Made by a program: the position numbers and the translations under genes. The notes beneath the pieces were generated by a model, which worked only from the letters and a program-made list of their open reading frames with translations, did no database searches and was not told the DNA's origin. A stretch of 64,000 nucleotides of DNA from Neorhodopirellula lusitana (GTDB lineage: Bacteria > Planctomycetota > Planctomycetia > Pirellulales > Pirellulaceae): the NCBI RefSeq assembly GCF_900182915.1, contig NZ_FXUG01000010.1:124001-188000 (forward strand). Reading direction: 5' to 3'. Below, one piece after another: positions 9,001 to 18,791 of this stretch. Position 1 is the first letter of the stretch, and every line of letters begins with the position of its first letter.

Positions 9001-9489
9001 ATGACTACTGCTACCAAACCTGAATTCAAACGCGAAATTCTTGACACCGACAAGAACGAGCAAGTGACCGCGATTCTTCAGTCTAACTTGACCAACCTGA
9101 TTGATTTGGCTTTGCTGATGAAGCAAGCTCACTGGAACGTCGTCGGCACGGGATTCCGAAGCATCCACCTGCAACTCGACGAGATCATCGAAACCGTCCG
9201 CGACGCGTCAGATGAGGTCGCCGAGCGAATGTCGACACTGGGTATTGCACCGGACGGACGTTCCTCGACCGTCGCAAGTAACAGCGAACTGAGCTCCTAT
9301 CCTGAAAACTTTGTGAAGGTTTCCAAGACGGTCTCGCTAGTCGCCGACGCCCTAAAGACCACGATCGACAGTCTACGTTCGGCAATCGAAAAAGCGGGCG
9401 ACCTGGATCCGATCTCCGAGGACATGCTGATTGCAATTTCCGGTCCACTGGAAAAGCACCTATGGATGCTGCAAGCTCGAGAAGCATAA
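9001..9489 (+). CDS. dps: Dps-family ferritin-like DNA-protection protein
   Basis: The upstream AGGA lies 7 nt before ATG 9001 but only about one base from ATG 8995, so I choose 9001 (162 residues). The four-helix ferritin fold is clear: LTNLIDLALLMKQAHWNVVG carries the inter-subunit ferroxidase His, and FRSIHLQLDEIIETVRDASDEVAERM carries the Asp/Glu metal ligands. Dps dodecamers oxidise ferrous iron with peroxide, store it and shield DNA in starvation or oxidative stress. It is a single-gene unit and fits with the catalase and other stress genes in the window. Confidence 0.93.
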   Translation: MTTATKPEFKREILDTDKNEQVTAILQSNLTNLIDLALLMKQAHWNVVGTGFRSIHLQLDEIIETVRDASDEVAERMSTLGIAPDGRSSTVASNSELSSYPENFVKVSKTVSLVADALKTTIDSLRSAIEKAGDLDPISEDMLIAISGPLEKHLWMLQAREA

Positions 9490-9843
9490 CCCTCCCCATT
9501 TCATGTCGCCTCAGCGGCGCTTCCCGACAGGGCTCCTGGCGTCTTCTATGACGTGGTCCCGTTGGAAAAGCACCGCCGAACTGGCCGCTGGCAGTGGATG
9601 CCTTTGCGTATCCTCCAATGCCAAGCGGCCATTTTTTATGCGCTGTGATAACGTTCCGTCGCCACCTGATCTAGCGAGCATCGACCAATCTGTCCGCTTA
9701 CTTCCCTGCGTGGAAGTTTTCGGATTGACCAGTGAATCTTCGTTGGCACGCCAAATTAACACCGTCCGTGTTTCATTCCGCACACCATTGGCACACCGGT
9801 TGCGTCAGGCGGTCTCACCTTTCCGCTAACCCGAGTGACACTG
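9490..9843. other. Leader/promoter region of the three-gene biosynthetic operon
   Basis: No convincing gene is seen. ORFs on both strands look like chance frames. I looked for a Fur-like GATAATGATTATC palindrome, because SbnA homologues often serve siderophore synthesis, and found none. Confidence 0.35.
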
Positions 9844-10872
9844 ATGCGCAACATGACTTCGCCTATCGCCAGCAACGTTCTCGACGCGATCGGAAGAACA
9901 CCGCTAATCCAACTGAAGCGGTTCCTGTCCGACGAATCAATCGAATTGTTTGTAAAGCTGGAAGCGGCCAACCCTGGTGGAAGTGCCAAGGACCGTCCCG
10001 CCCGGGAAATGCTCGAAACCGCGCTGCGAACGGGCGAAATCCACGGCGGGTCCACGATCATCGAATCGTCATCGGGCAACATGGGCATCGGTTTGGCACA
10101 AGCTTGCCGCTACCATGGACTCAAATTCATCTGTGTGGTCGATCCGCGAGCACAGCGACAGAACCTCGCGATCATCAAGGCACTCGGTGGTGAAATCGAG
10201 TTGGTTGAATATCCGCTGAATGGAGACTTCTTGACGGCCAGAATCGCGCGGGTCAAACGTCTGCTTCGCGAAACACCTCACAGCTTCTGGCCAAACCAAT
10301 ACGCCAACCCAGCCAACCCATTGGCTCACTACCAAGGAACGATTCGTGAGATCGACGAGGCACTTGGCCATGACTTCGACGTCTTATTTGTAGCGACAAG
10401 TAGTACCGGAACCGCACAAGGATGTCGCGACTTCCTGCAACGTTCAGGACGAAACGTAGAGGTGGTCGCGGTCGATTCCGTCGGAAGTGTTCTATTTGGC
10501 GGAATCGCTGGCACACGAATGATTCCCGGACTCGGTGCAGGTCAAATTCCCCGCTTGGCCGTGGGCCAGTCCTTCGACCATGTCGCGCGAGTTAGCGATC
10601 TGGATTGCGTGGTCGGTTGCCGCAAGGTGGCCCATCGCGAAGCATTGTTGGTAGGCGGTTCGAGCGGAGGGGTGCTGACTACCGTCGAACGCATGCAAGA
10701 GCAGCTTGCCGGAAAACGATGTGTTGCCATCTTGCATGACTCCGGAACGCGGTACCTAGAAACCGTATTCAACGATGCATGGGTCGAGTCCGCTCTCGGA
10801 TGCAACCCAAGTCGGCTAGCGGAGATGATTCAACACGGCCCTGCAGATGTTGAATTGGAGCCGATCGCATGA
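9844..10872 (+). CDS. SbnA/CysK-like PLP enzyme (beta-substituted alanine synthase)
   Basis: Start candidates are GTG 9835, ATG 9844 and ATG 9853; a GAG eight bases upstream favours ATG 9844 (342 residues). It is a fold-type II PLP enzyme: ASNVLDAIGRTPLIQL at the N-terminus, PGGSAKDRPA with PLP Lys49, IIESSSGNMGIGLAQA for the substrate carboxylate, and FVATSSTGTAQGC for the phosphate cup. Length, SAKDRPA and the spacing resemble SbnA, which makes N-(2-amino-2-carboxyethyl)glutamate from O-phosphoserine and glutamate, more than housekeeping CysK. Overlap by ATGA with the next gene implies a shared pathway. The exact nucleophile is inference. Confidence 0.85.
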   Translation: MRNMTSPIASNVLDAIGRTPLIQLKRFLSDESIELFVKLEAANPGGSAKDRPAREMLETALRTGEIHGGSTIIESSSGNMGIGLAQACRYHGLKFICVVDPRAQRQNLAIIKALGGEIELVEYPLNGDFLTARIARVKRLLRETPHSFWPNQYANPANPLAHYQGTIREIDEALGHDFDVLFVATSSTGTAQGCRDFLQRSGRNVEVVAVDSVGSVLFGGIAGTRMIPGLGAGQIPRLAVGQSFDHVARVSDLDCVVGCRKVAHREALLVGGSSGGVLTTVERMQEQLAGKRCVAILHDSGTRYLETVFNDAWVESALGCNPSRLAEMIQHGPADVELEPIA

Positions 10873-12509
10873 AGAGGGAACCCACGCAAAGCACCGCCAT
10901 GCCTCCAATGACCAAGGCCGAAGACGCTCCCCAATCGCTAAGGGTCGCGATCATTGGTTGTGGTCCGCGAGGCCTGCAATGCTTGGAAGCAATGTCGCGC
11001 CGACTATCCCGGCAACTTCACCGACGGATAAGCATTACAGTTTTCGAACCTGCTGAGTTTCTCGGCGCAGGGATGGTCTACAACCCGTCGCAACCGAAAA
11101 CGCTTCGCATGAACTTTGCGACGCAGCACATTGACTTTTGGAAAACGAAACCAGATCACCGAACCGCAAGATCCGGTTCGCTACTTGGCTGGCTCGCCCA
11201 GCACTATCCCGAGTACGCTGCGACGAATCAATACGTGCCTCGAGCGATCGTTGGCGAGTATCTGCACGACTGCTACAACAAGGTTGTCAGTCAAATTAAG
11301 GACACCACCACACTGCGTGTCATCCCCGAAAAAGTCATCGAGATTCAAAAACGTGGAGGCCGATTCAGTGTTCGAACCAACGCTGGATTATCGCACTTCG
11401 ATCAAGTCGCGATCACAACAGGTCACGAAGGACTTCGCAGCTCACCAACGACGCAGGCAGGCAAAGCTCCTATCCCCGCCATACCAGCGGGAATGCACTT
11501 GACCGTTGATCGTGTAACGCCCGGAAGCCGCGTGCTTGTCCATGGATTCGGGCTTACCGCCATCGATACGGTTCTATCGTTAACGGAAGGACGTGGCGGA
11601 AGTTTTGACAGCAACCGAACTCTGCCACGTTACCGAAAATGCTCACTCGAGCCCGCTCGCATTGACCTGCGCTCGCGTTCCGGACGCCCCATGCTTTCCA
11701 AACCTGCGGCGAACAAGGAACCGATTTCGGACGACTTTTGGACTCCGTTCCGTCATCGACTCAACGAGCATCTTCCCCACCATGGCAAGCTGGATTTTGT
11801 TCGCGATATCTGGTCCATCGTGACCGACGCAGCCGCCCACCTGCTCGTCGAGAGCGGATCACACACACAGACGCGTGTGGTAGACGGTTGGTATCAAGGA
11901 TGGACGCGTTGCAAGATGGATTCGAAGTCAGCACAAAAGACAATGCTTCAGTCCTACGCAGTCGCAACCGGGAAGCGACCGATCGACATCCCCTATGCAC
12001 TCGGTGACAGTTGGCGACGACTCTACCCCGAACTGGTCGCATTGATCAGCAATGGTGGACTAACCGATGACAGCTGGAACAGCTTTGCGCTGACTGCTCG
12101 CGAAATGGAGCGAATCGCGTTCGGGCCTCCCGCTGAGAACATCGGCCGGCTTCTTAGCTTGATGCGTGCCAGACTCATATCGGTTGGCACCCAACTTGAC
12201 TCCACACAACACTACGATCACACCATCAATTCAGTCATCGCGGGACCACACCAACACGACCATGTTGGCCCGATGGAAAAGCTGATCCAAGCCGGACTAG
12301 TGCAAGTCCATCCGGCGAGTGGCGGCGTGATGGTAGACTGCCGCGGCTTTGTGATAGGCGGAACCCGCGGGCTAGCCATCTTTGGGCGAGCAACCGAAGG
12401 CTGGGTCGTTGGCAACGACACCCTCAACCGAACTCTCCACTGTCATATTGAAAACTGGGCTGAAGAGATCGCCACGTTGGCGGCATCCACTGAAAATCAC
12501 CTCCTCTAA
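10869..12509 (+). CDS. FAD/NAD(P)-binding oxidoreductase, NAD_binding_9 type
   Basis: The start overlaps the stop of the synthase gene (ATGA). The 546-residue product opens, after a polar lead, with VAIIGCGPRGLQCLEAM, the dinucleotide-binding GxGxxG near residue 30, then FEPAEFLGAGMVYNP and LRMNFATQHIDFW, which are typical of the FAD-NAD(P)-binding family PF13454. A second nucleotide segment is VLVHGFGLTAIDTVLSL. Members act as oxygenases or dehydrogenases on amino-acid or peptide-like substrates, but few are characterised. In staphyloferrin-type pathways the oxidative step after SbnA is done by SbnB; this unrelated flavoprotein could play that part here, which is inference only. Confidence 0.82.
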   Translation: MKREPTQSTAMPPMTKAEDAPQSLRVAIIGCGPRGLQCLEAMSRRLSRQLHRRISITVFEPAEFLGAGMVYNPSQPKTLRMNFATQHIDFWKTKPDHRTARSGSLLGWLAQHYPEYAATNQYVPRAIVGEYLHDCYNKVVSQIKDTTTLRVIPEKVIEIQKRGGRFSVRTNAGLSHFDQVAITTGHEGLRSSPTTQAGKAPIPAIPAGMHLTVDRVTPGSRVLVHGFGLTAIDTVLSLTEGRGGSFDSNRTLPRYRKCSLEPARIDLRSRSGRPMLSKPAANKEPISDDFWTPFRHRLNEHLPHHGKLDFVRDIWSIVTDAAAHLLVESGSHTQTRVVDGWYQGWTRCKMDSKSAQKTMLQSYAVATGKRPIDIPYALGDSWRRLYPELVALISNGGLTDDSWNSFALTAREMERIAFGPPAENIGRLLSLMRARLISVGTQLDSTQHYDHTINSVIAGPHQHDHVGPMEKLIQAGLVQVHPASGGVMVDCRGFVIGGTRGLAIFGRATEGWVVGNDTLNRTLHCHIENWAEEIATLAASTENHLL

Positions 12510-12521
12510 ACTTAACAATCC

Positions 12522-13991
12522 ATGCAGGCCACCGAACCTACCTCGAAGTCCAATTTAAAGTCTTCAATCTGGCGCCAACATTGCCGTGGCGTGCTGCCGC
12601 TGGAAGCGAGACTCGAACCGTGGATGACCGACCTTTTCGATGGCCAAACGCTTGCTGACTTGGTAGCTCAACACGGTTCACCTCTGAACTTGATCTCCCC
12701 GACCTCAATGCGGGCCAATCTGGATGAAGTGACTCAAGTTGCTGAAGATCGGGGCGTGGATTTCCAAGCCTTCTTCGCACGCAAGTCCAACAAGTGTCTC
12801 GCCTTTGTTGACGAGGCGATTCGCTGCGATGCTGGACTCGACACAGCAAGCGAAAACGAAATTCAGCAATGCTTGGATCGAGGCGTCACTCCCGACCGAA
12901 TCATTTGTACTGCTGCCGTTAAACAGGAAGCACTGCTGCGTCTTTGCCTGAACCATTCCATCTGCATCGCGATCGATAACCAGGATGAGCTGGACGTAAT
13001 CGCCAGCCTGGCCCAGCAAACTGGCCTTACCGCCGTCCTAGCACTGCGAATCGGCGGTTTCCATCATAGAGGAAGCAAACTTCCCACCCGGTTTGGTTTC
13101 GACGTGGATCGTGATTTGGAACTACTGGATGAATTGGTTGACTTGCCAGTTCGGGTAGCTGGCATCCACTTCCACTTGGATGGCTACGATGCAAGTCAAC
13201 GTGTCACTGGACTCGCCGAAGCCCTCGGCTGGATCGAACACCTGCGTGACCAGGGACATGCTCCCACCTTTATCGACATGGGAGGCGGATTTCCGATCAG
13301 CTATCTCGATCATGAACATCAGTGGAACGACTTTTGGCGAGAACACGAAAGCTCGTTACTAGGTCAACGATCCCCCATCACCTATCGCAACCATCCGCTG
13401 GGGCGTCAGGTGCTGGCAGACTCCGTCACCGGAAAGCCGAACGTTTATCCGTACTTCCAGTCGCCCACTCGGGCGGCATGGCTTGCATCCATTCTTGATA
13501 CAGAAATCAACGGTTGCAGCGTCGCGAAGCGTATAAACGATGCCAAGGTTCAGCTTCGTTGTGAGCCAGGTCGCAGCCTGATGGACGGATGCGGGATGAC
13601 CGTCGCTCGGGTGGAGTACCGCAAGCAAAACTCGGACGGCGATTGGCTGATCGGACTGTCGATGAACCGAACACAGTGTCGTACCACGACCGACGATTTT
13701 CTTGTCGACCCAATTGTGTTGCCCATCGGTGAAGGCGAATCGTCTCCTATGACTGGCTACTTGGTTGGTGCGTACTGCACAGAGTCCGAGTTGCTTTCGC
13801 TGCGTCAAATGGAGTTCCCGACGGGTGTTCGCCGCGGCGATCTGGTTGTCTTCCCCAACACGGCAGGCTACCTGATGCACTTCCTGGAAAGCCGCTCACA
13901 CCAGTTCCCGCTTGCCAAGAACTTGGTCGTAGCCGACGGTCCAGAAGGAACTTTCGAATTGGATCGAATCGACATGCCTTCGTTAAGTTAG
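12522..13991 (+). CDS. Y4yA-family PLP-dependent decarboxylase (fold type III)
   Basis: The product has 489 residues. The N-terminal alanine-racemase-like barrel carries FQAFFARKSNKCLAFV with PLP Lys88, DAGLDTASENEIQ, a HFHLDG strand and the phosphate-binding DMGGGFPISYL loop. The C-terminal beta domain has CEPGRSLMDGCGMTVARVEY and GAYCTESELL, where the catalytic Cys of the ornithine/diaminopimelate decarboxylase family is expected. Length and the HRGSKLPTRFGFD stretch match the Y4yA branch named from the Rhizobium NGR234 plasmid, usually found beside SbnA-like synthases. It begins 12 bases after the flavoprotein gene, so one operon is very likely. The decarboxylated substrate is unknown. Confidence 0.85.
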   Translation: MQATEPTSKSNLKSSIWRQHCRGVLPLEARLEPWMTDLFDGQTLADLVAQHGSPLNLISPTSMRANLDEVTQVAEDRGVDFQAFFARKSNKCLAFVDEAIRCDAGLDTASENEIQQCLDRGVTPDRIICTAAVKQEALLRLCLNHSICIAIDNQDELDVIASLAQQTGLTAVLALRIGGFHHRGSKLPTRFGFDVDRDLELLDELVDLPVRVAGIHFHLDGYDASQRVTGLAEALGWIEHLRDQGHAPTFIDMGGGFPISYLDHEHQWNDFWREHESSLLGQRSPITYRNHPLGRQVLADSVTGKPNVYPYFQSPTRAAWLASILDTEINGCSVAKRINDAKVQLRCEPGRSLMDGCGMTVARVEYRKQNSDGDWLIGLSMNRTQCRTTTDDFLVDPIVLPIGEGESSPMTGYLVGAYCTESELLSLRQMEFPTGVRRGDLVVFPNTAGYLMHFLESRSHQFPLAKNLVVADGPEGTFELDRIDMPSLS

Positions 13992-14017
13992 CGAACACTC
14001 GGCATCGAGCGGCTGAG

Positions 14018-14689
14018 TTACGGAGAATTGGGATACTCAACGATTTCATCATCCGCGATCAACCAAACACGGTCTCCGGCCTTGGCTTGGATCACGTGCG
14101 TTCCGGTGAATTCGCCAATCGCTGGGAAGACGAGACATCCGTTCGAATACCAAAAGCACGGTAACTTGCCGAAACGCTCACGCCCGCTGCCCACTCGCAT
14201 GGCAGGATGCAGGTGGCCACACAGGAGAAGACTCGCACCATCGGGAACCTCTGTTGGATGGTGCCCCAAGGCAATGCCACCCAATCTTGTCCCTTCATTA
14301 ACGACTTCAATCCCCCAACGCGTCGGCAACGCGCCGACATGCGCGTCATGGTTCCCACGCACCAAGACCCTACGCACCGCCGGGTGCCTGGCGATGAACG
14401 CTTCAACGGCATCGACGGTTGGCTGCGAAAGCGAAGAACGTGCATGGAACATGTCGCCAAGAATGACCAATCGCTCCGCCTGCGTTTCGGTCAATAAGTT
14501 GGAAATCCCACGCAGCATGTCATCGTTGCCACCCATCGGCACTGGGACTCCGTGCCGGCGGAAGGTCGCGTCTTTCCCTAGATGAGTATCCGCGACGAAC
14601 AGTGTGCGGTGCTGAACACTGTACGTGGCCCGCTCGGCGAAAAGCTGCAGATTGACTCCAGCGATCGAAACATGGATGCCTTGCCTCAT
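14018..14689 (-). CDS. pdeM: Ligase-associated metallophosphoesterase PdeM
   Basis: The product is 223 residues and overlaps the helicase stop by ATGA. Calcineurin-type metal motifs are in order: VADTHLGKDATFRRHG, ILGDMFHARSSL, VRGNHDAHVG and LLCGHLHPAMR. PdeM proteins are the phosphoesterase of the ligase-associated repair operon and probably trim nucleic-acid ends, though their substrate is not settled. It is the last gene of the six-gene unit and converges with the Y4yA gene, with only 26 bases between the two stops. Confidence 0.92.
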   Translation of the reverse strand: MRQGIHVSIAGVNLQLFAERATYSVQHRTLFVADTHLGKDATFRRHGVPVPMGGNDDMLRGISNLLTETQAERLVILGDMFHARSSLSQPTVDAVEAFIARHPAVRRVLVRGNHDAHVGALPTRWGIEVVNEGTRLGGIALGHHPTEVPDGASLLLCGHLHPAMRVGSGRERFGKLPCFWYSNGCLVFPAIGEFTGTHVIQAKAGDRVWLIADDEIVEYPNSP

Positions 14690-17181
14690 GATGAGTTTGC
14701 CGCGACACGTTCGAGATCTTCCTGCATTCGTTTGACTCGGTCTGCCAATGTTTCGCTACTGACGCGTTCCCGCAACTTGTCAACGAATAGACCAAATGCG
14801 AGCGGGGTGACACGCGGCGGTTCATTAATGACAATCCGACTGGCCTCGATGCGTTGCAACGTTTTCCGCATTCGCGATGATTCCAGCTGCTGCTCAAGCA
14901 CCTCGCGACGACTTTGTTCCAACAGCATGTTGTCGGAATCGTATTGGGTGAACACGTCAAAGAACAGATTGCTGCTGGCTTGAAGATGATTGGCGCTTTT
15001 TCGGCGACCGGGAAGCCCGGGCTGAATCAGACCCGCGACGCGAGCAATCTGCCGGAACTGTCGCTTGGCCATCTCCGTTGAATTCATACTCAATAAGATT
15101 TCCTCAACCAGATCGCCCGTCGCGAACACACCCGCGGTCACGGCATGCTCCACTTCGATCGCGGTCGGCGATTGCAACACGATCCCATGGTCGTTGCACG
15201 CCATCGAAAAGGACTGTTTGCGCAACCGAGACAGGCGATACGCGAACAGGGCGGCCAGGCCTTCGTGAACCAAACGACCGTCAAATGGAAACACAAATAG
15301 ATGATATCCATTGCGTGTCTTCACCTTTTCGATTAACAGTTCATCGCTGCGAGGCAACACACTCCACTGCGATTGCAGCTCAAACAAGGGGCGCAACGCC
15401 TTCATTTCCCGACCGACCAATTTGCCTTCCGAAGCCTGTTCGATTCGGTACCGCAACGCGTCGCTCAGTTCGCTGGACAACGGCATCCGTCCGCCCATCC
15501 AGCGCGGCACGGTATCCGGCTTCCCGGTTGCACGCCGGACGTACGCGGCGTTGTCTTTCACACGCACCAGTTCCACCAATCGCCCCGCGAACAAAAACTT
15601 GTCCCCAGCGGCGAGCTTCGACAGAAAGCTCTCTTCGGCGGTCCCGAGCGTCTTCCCCTTCAAATACTTCACCTGCATCGATGTGTCGGAAACGATCGTC
15701 CCGATGTTGATGCGATGGTTGGTGATCGTTCGTCTTACCGTGACTTGATACCTACCGTCCAAAACTTCCACGCGGTGAAAGTCGGGATACGCCTCCAGGG
15801 ACTCACCCCCACGAACGACAAAGTTCAAAACCCACTGCCACTCATCATCCGTAAGCGAGCGATACGCAAACGCAGTCCGCACCTCTTGCAGCAACTCGTC
15901 ACTGGAAAATCCGCCACCAATCGCAATCGAAACAACGTGTTGCGCGAGCACATCGAGTGGCTTTTCTAGCAGCGGGCGAGCTTCCAAGCGGCCGCCTCGA
16001 ATGGCGTCTTGGGCCGCCGCCAGTTCAATCAATTCCATTGCGTTGGTGGGCACAAACGCCAGCCGACTTACCGCATCAGGTTGATGACCACTGCGACCGG
16101 CACGCTGCAGCAGTCGGGCGGCACCTTTCGGGCTACCAATTTGGATCACCAAATCGACCGCCGTGAAGTCCACACCTAGGTCCAAGCTACTGGTGCAGAC
16201 CACCGCACGCAGTTTGCCATCCCGCAATCCATCCTCGACCCAGCGGCGGACCGACATGTCAAGTGAACCGTGATGGATGGCGATCAGTCCGGCCCACTCG
16301 GGTTTCTGTTTCAGTAGATGCTGGTACCAGATCTCCGTTTGTGATCGAGTATTCGCGAAAACCAGTGTGCTGTTGACGGACTCCAGTAGCTTGGCAACCT
16401 GAGGAACCATCTTGGTACCGATGTGCCCCGACCATGGGAAGCGATCCATCTTGGCCGGGATGATCGATTCCAGCTTCACCTTCTTGTTTCTGAAACCTTC
16501 GACGACCTTCACACGATCTTGTGAACGGTCGCCCATTAGCGCCCTGCAGGCCTCGTCCAGGTTTCCGAGGGTGGCGGACACACCCCATACTCGCAAATCC
16601 GGGTTCAACGCTCGCAATCGCGACAACGCCAACTCGGTTTGGATGCCGCGTTTAGTCCCCAGCAATTCGTGCCACTCGTCAACGATCACTCCCTCCAGTT
16701 GCGACAACTGGGGCAGCAACTTCTCGTGCGTCAACATCAGCGATAAGCTTTCGGGCGTCGTGACCAACGCGGTTGGGAGTTTCCGCAATTGACGAGCCTT
16801 CGCACTCTGCTTGCTGTCTCCTGTTCGCGAGTCAAGTGTCCATGGCAAACCAAGTGCATCGATCGGCGCACGAAGTGACTTTTCAGTATCGCCCGCCAAC
16901 GCGCGTAGTGGCGTGATCCAAAGCACGCGGGCGGACGGAGGTCGTTTGGGATTCCATTTCGTTTGATCGGGGTTCTCTTGCAGCCATTTCAAAAGCGGTC
17001 CCATCCACACGCCAAGGGTCTTTCCCGTTCCCGTCGCCGAATGCAACAAGCCGCTGTACCCATCACGGTACGCTCGCCAGACGGTGCGTTGGAACGCGAA
17101 AGGCTTCCAGCCGATCGAAGCAAAATACCGGTCGACGATCCGCGAAGGTGTCTCTCGTTTCGGAGCGATCGGTTGATTCAA
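14686..17181 (-). CDS. Ligase-associated DEXH-box helicase, Lhr-like
   Basis: The product has 831 residues. Motif I is HSATGTGKTLGVWMGP, motif II is VDEWHELLG (DEWH box), motif III is WGVSATLGN, motif IV-V is CTSSLDLGVDF and motif VI is LLQRAGRSGHQ. After the two RecA domains comes the winged-helix/Lhr core region (residues about 450-800) typical of the TIGR04121 group. It probably unwinds DNA 3'-5' and works with the neighbouring ligase, nuclease and phosphoesterase in DNA-damage repair. It overlaps both neighbours by ATGA, which suggests translational coupling. Confidence 0.93.
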   Translation of the reverse strand: MNQPIAPKRETPSRIVDRYFASIGWKPFAFQRTVWRAYRDGYSGLLHSATGTGKTLGVWMGPLLKWLQENPDQTKWNPKRPPSARVLWITPLRALAGDTEKSLRAPIDALGLPWTLDSRTGDSKQSAKARQLRKLPTALVTTPESLSLMLTHEKLLPQLSQLEGVIVDEWHELLGTKRGIQTELALSRLRALNPDLRVWGVSATLGNLDEACRALMGDRSQDRVKVVEGFRNKKVKLESIIPAKMDRFPWSGHIGTKMVPQVAKLLESVNSTLVFANTRSQTEIWYQHLLKQKPEWAGLIAIHHGSLDMSVRRWVEDGLRDGKLRAVVCTSSLDLGVDFTAVDLVIQIGSPKGAARLLQRAGRSGHQPDAVSRLAFVPTNAMELIELAAAQDAIRGGRLEARPLLEKPLDVLAQHVVSIAIGGGFSSDELLQEVRTAFAYRSLTDDEWQWVLNFVVRGGESLEAYPDFHRVEVLDGRYQVTVRRTITNHRINIGTIVSDTSMQVKYLKGKTLGTAEESFLSKLAAGDKFLFAGRLVELVRVKDNAAYVRRATGKPDTVPRWMGGRMPLSSELSDALRYRIEQASEGKLVGREMKALRPLFELQSQWSVLPRSDELLIEKVKTRNGYHLFVFPFDGRLVHEGLAALFAYRLSRLRKQSFSMACNDHGIVLQSPTAIEVEHAVTAGVFATGDLVEEILLSMNSTEMAKRQFRQIARVAGLIQPGLPGRRKSANHLQASSNLFFDVFTQYDSDNMLLEQSRREVLEQQLESSRMRKTLQRIEASRIVINEPPRVTPLAFGLFVDKLRERVSSETLADRVKRMQEDLERVAANSS

Positions 17182-18791
17182 ACCGTTTCCCCTTCACCCC
17201 GAGGAAGCAGCTCCAGCAGTTCGCTCAACTGATTCGCATCCGCCGGTTTCTTGTCGTCCCGCCAACGAACAATGCGTGGGAACCGAGTCGCGATGCCGCT
17301 CTTGTGACGAGAACTGCGTTGCAAGCCCTCAAATGCCAACTCCATCACCAGCTCAGGTTCAACGCTGCGTACCGGGCCGAAAGACTCTTGTGTGTGAGTG
17401 CGAACAAATCGATCCACCTTGCGGATTTCCGCATCAGATAGACCGCTATAAGCTTTCGCGAACGGCACCAGCTTGCCATCATCCCACAACGCGAACGTGT
17501 AGTCCGTATACAAACTTGCCCGTCGCCCGTGACCTTTTTGTGCGTAAATCAACACGGCATCGATCGTGTAAGGCTGAACCTTCCATTTCCACCACGTGCC
17601 TCGAACGCGACCGATATCGTAGGCTGCGTCCTTTCGTTTCAGCATCAATCCCTCCGCGTGTCGTTCACGACTTGATTCACGAACGGAACGCCAATCGTCC
17701 CAACAGGATCCGTCGATCAACCGAGTCACGGTGAGGTGCGGATGAAGGTTGGACGACAACAGGGTTTCCAGTTGCAACCGCCGTTGAGTGAACGGCATTG
17801 CCCGGATATCGCGTCCGCGATCCTCCAGGAGATCAAAGGCATGGAAGACCACGGGGACCTCGGAAAGCAGCTTCTTACCGATCGTCTTCCGACCAATCCG
17901 TCTTTGCAATGCCGAAAAAGGAAGCACCTCGCCACCGGCCGTCGCTGCCAGAATCTCACCATCCAAAACCGTGCCGTTCGGCAGCGTTTCCGCCGCCGCC
18001 TCGATCTCGGGCCAACGCTTTTCCATCAGATCTTCACCGCGAGACCACACGAACGTTTGACCATCACGGCGGATCACCTGGCCACGTATGCCGTCCCACT
18101 TCCATTCCGCGACGTAGTTCGAAGCCTCGTCCAAAGGTTCTGGACCTGTCTCGTTATCCAACGCATGCGCCAAACAGAAAGGGTATGGCTGGCTAACGAT
18201 CGTGTCGTGCGTATTTGGATCAATCAAACGTTCAAAAAAATTCTCACTCGGATTCCAATCCCCCATCAAACGATGCGCGATCACGTCGGCCGAAATGTCA
18301 AAACGATCGGCAATCGCTCTTGTCACGAGTCGTTTGCTAACCCCAACACGCATGGATCCCGTGATCAACTTCATCACGACAAACCGCAAGGGTGTCGGCG
18401 TCTGCTTCCAAATATCGAGCACCGCGGTCCGCTGTTGGTCCTCATCCATCTTGCGAAGCGGCACCAATCGCTCGGTGACCCAGTACGCCAACGAATGCTC
18501 ATCAACCGACTCCCCCGGCGGTACAGTCAATGTGAGCGTTTCGGCTAAGTCACCCACCGCGTGATAGGATTCGTCGAACAACCAGTCCGGGATCCCCGCT
18601 TGCTCGGCCGCCCAACGTCGCAAAAGCTTCGTGGGCACCAGGCGGCTGAGTTTGCCACCGGAAAGGAACTGAATCGCCCAGGCGGCATCGAGCCCATCGA
18701 CCTCACCAAAGTAGGTGGCCATTGCCGCAATCTTCTCGTTCGTCTTGGTGGTCGAATCCAGCGTGTTGTAAAGCGTTGCGAATCGTTTCAT
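17178..18791 (-). CDS. ATP-dependent DNA ligase of the repair operon
   Basis: The product has 537 residues. The N-terminal about 200 residues are the helical DNA-binding domain (FLSGGKLSRLVPTKLLRRW, GSMRVGVSKRLVTRAIAD). The nucleotidyltransferase domain begins with AEWKWDGIRGQVI, where Lys231 is the adenylation site, followed by SRGEDLMEKRWPEI, GTVLDGEILA, FHAFDLLEDRGRDIR, AEGLMLKRKDA and WWKWKVQP. The C-terminal OB domain is present (RASLYTDYTFALWDDGKLVPFAKAY). It seals nicks by way of a lysine-AMP intermediate. Its place between an exonuclease and a helicase identifies it as the ligase of the ligase-associated repair system, not a LigD end-joining enzyme, as no Ku or polymerase domain is seen. 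Confidence 0.94.
   Translation of the reverse strand: MKRFATLYNTLDSTTKTNEKIAAMATYFGEVDGLDAAWAIQFLSGGKLSRLVPTKLLRRWAAEQAGIPDWLFDESYHAVGDLAETLTLTVPPGESVDEHSLAYWVTERLVPLRKMDEDQQRTAVLDIWKQTPTPLRFVVMKLITGSMRVGVSKRLVTRAIADRFDISADVIAHRLMGDWNPSENFFERLIDPNTHDTIVSQPYPFCLAHALDNETGPEPLDEASNYVAEWKWDGIRGQVIRRDGQTFVWSRGEDLMEKRWPEIEAAAETLPNGTVLDGEILAATAGGEVLPFSALQRRIGRKTIGKKLLSEVPVVFHAFDLLEDRGRDIRAMPFTQRRLQLETLLSSNLHPHLTVTRLIDGSCWDDWRSVRESSRERHAEGLMLKRKDAAYDIGRVRGTWWKWKVQPYTIDAVLIYAQKGHGRRASLYTDYTFALWDDGKLVPFAKAYSGLSDAEIRKVDRFVRTHTQESFGPVRSVEPELVMELAFEGLQRSSRHKSGIATRFPRIVRWRDDKKPADANQLSELLELLPRGEGETV

Noticed and set aside
9511..9783. 90-residue minus-strand frame upstream of the SbnA-like gene
   Set aside because: No ribosome-binding site or recognisable motif; the composition looks like a chance frame in the operon leader.
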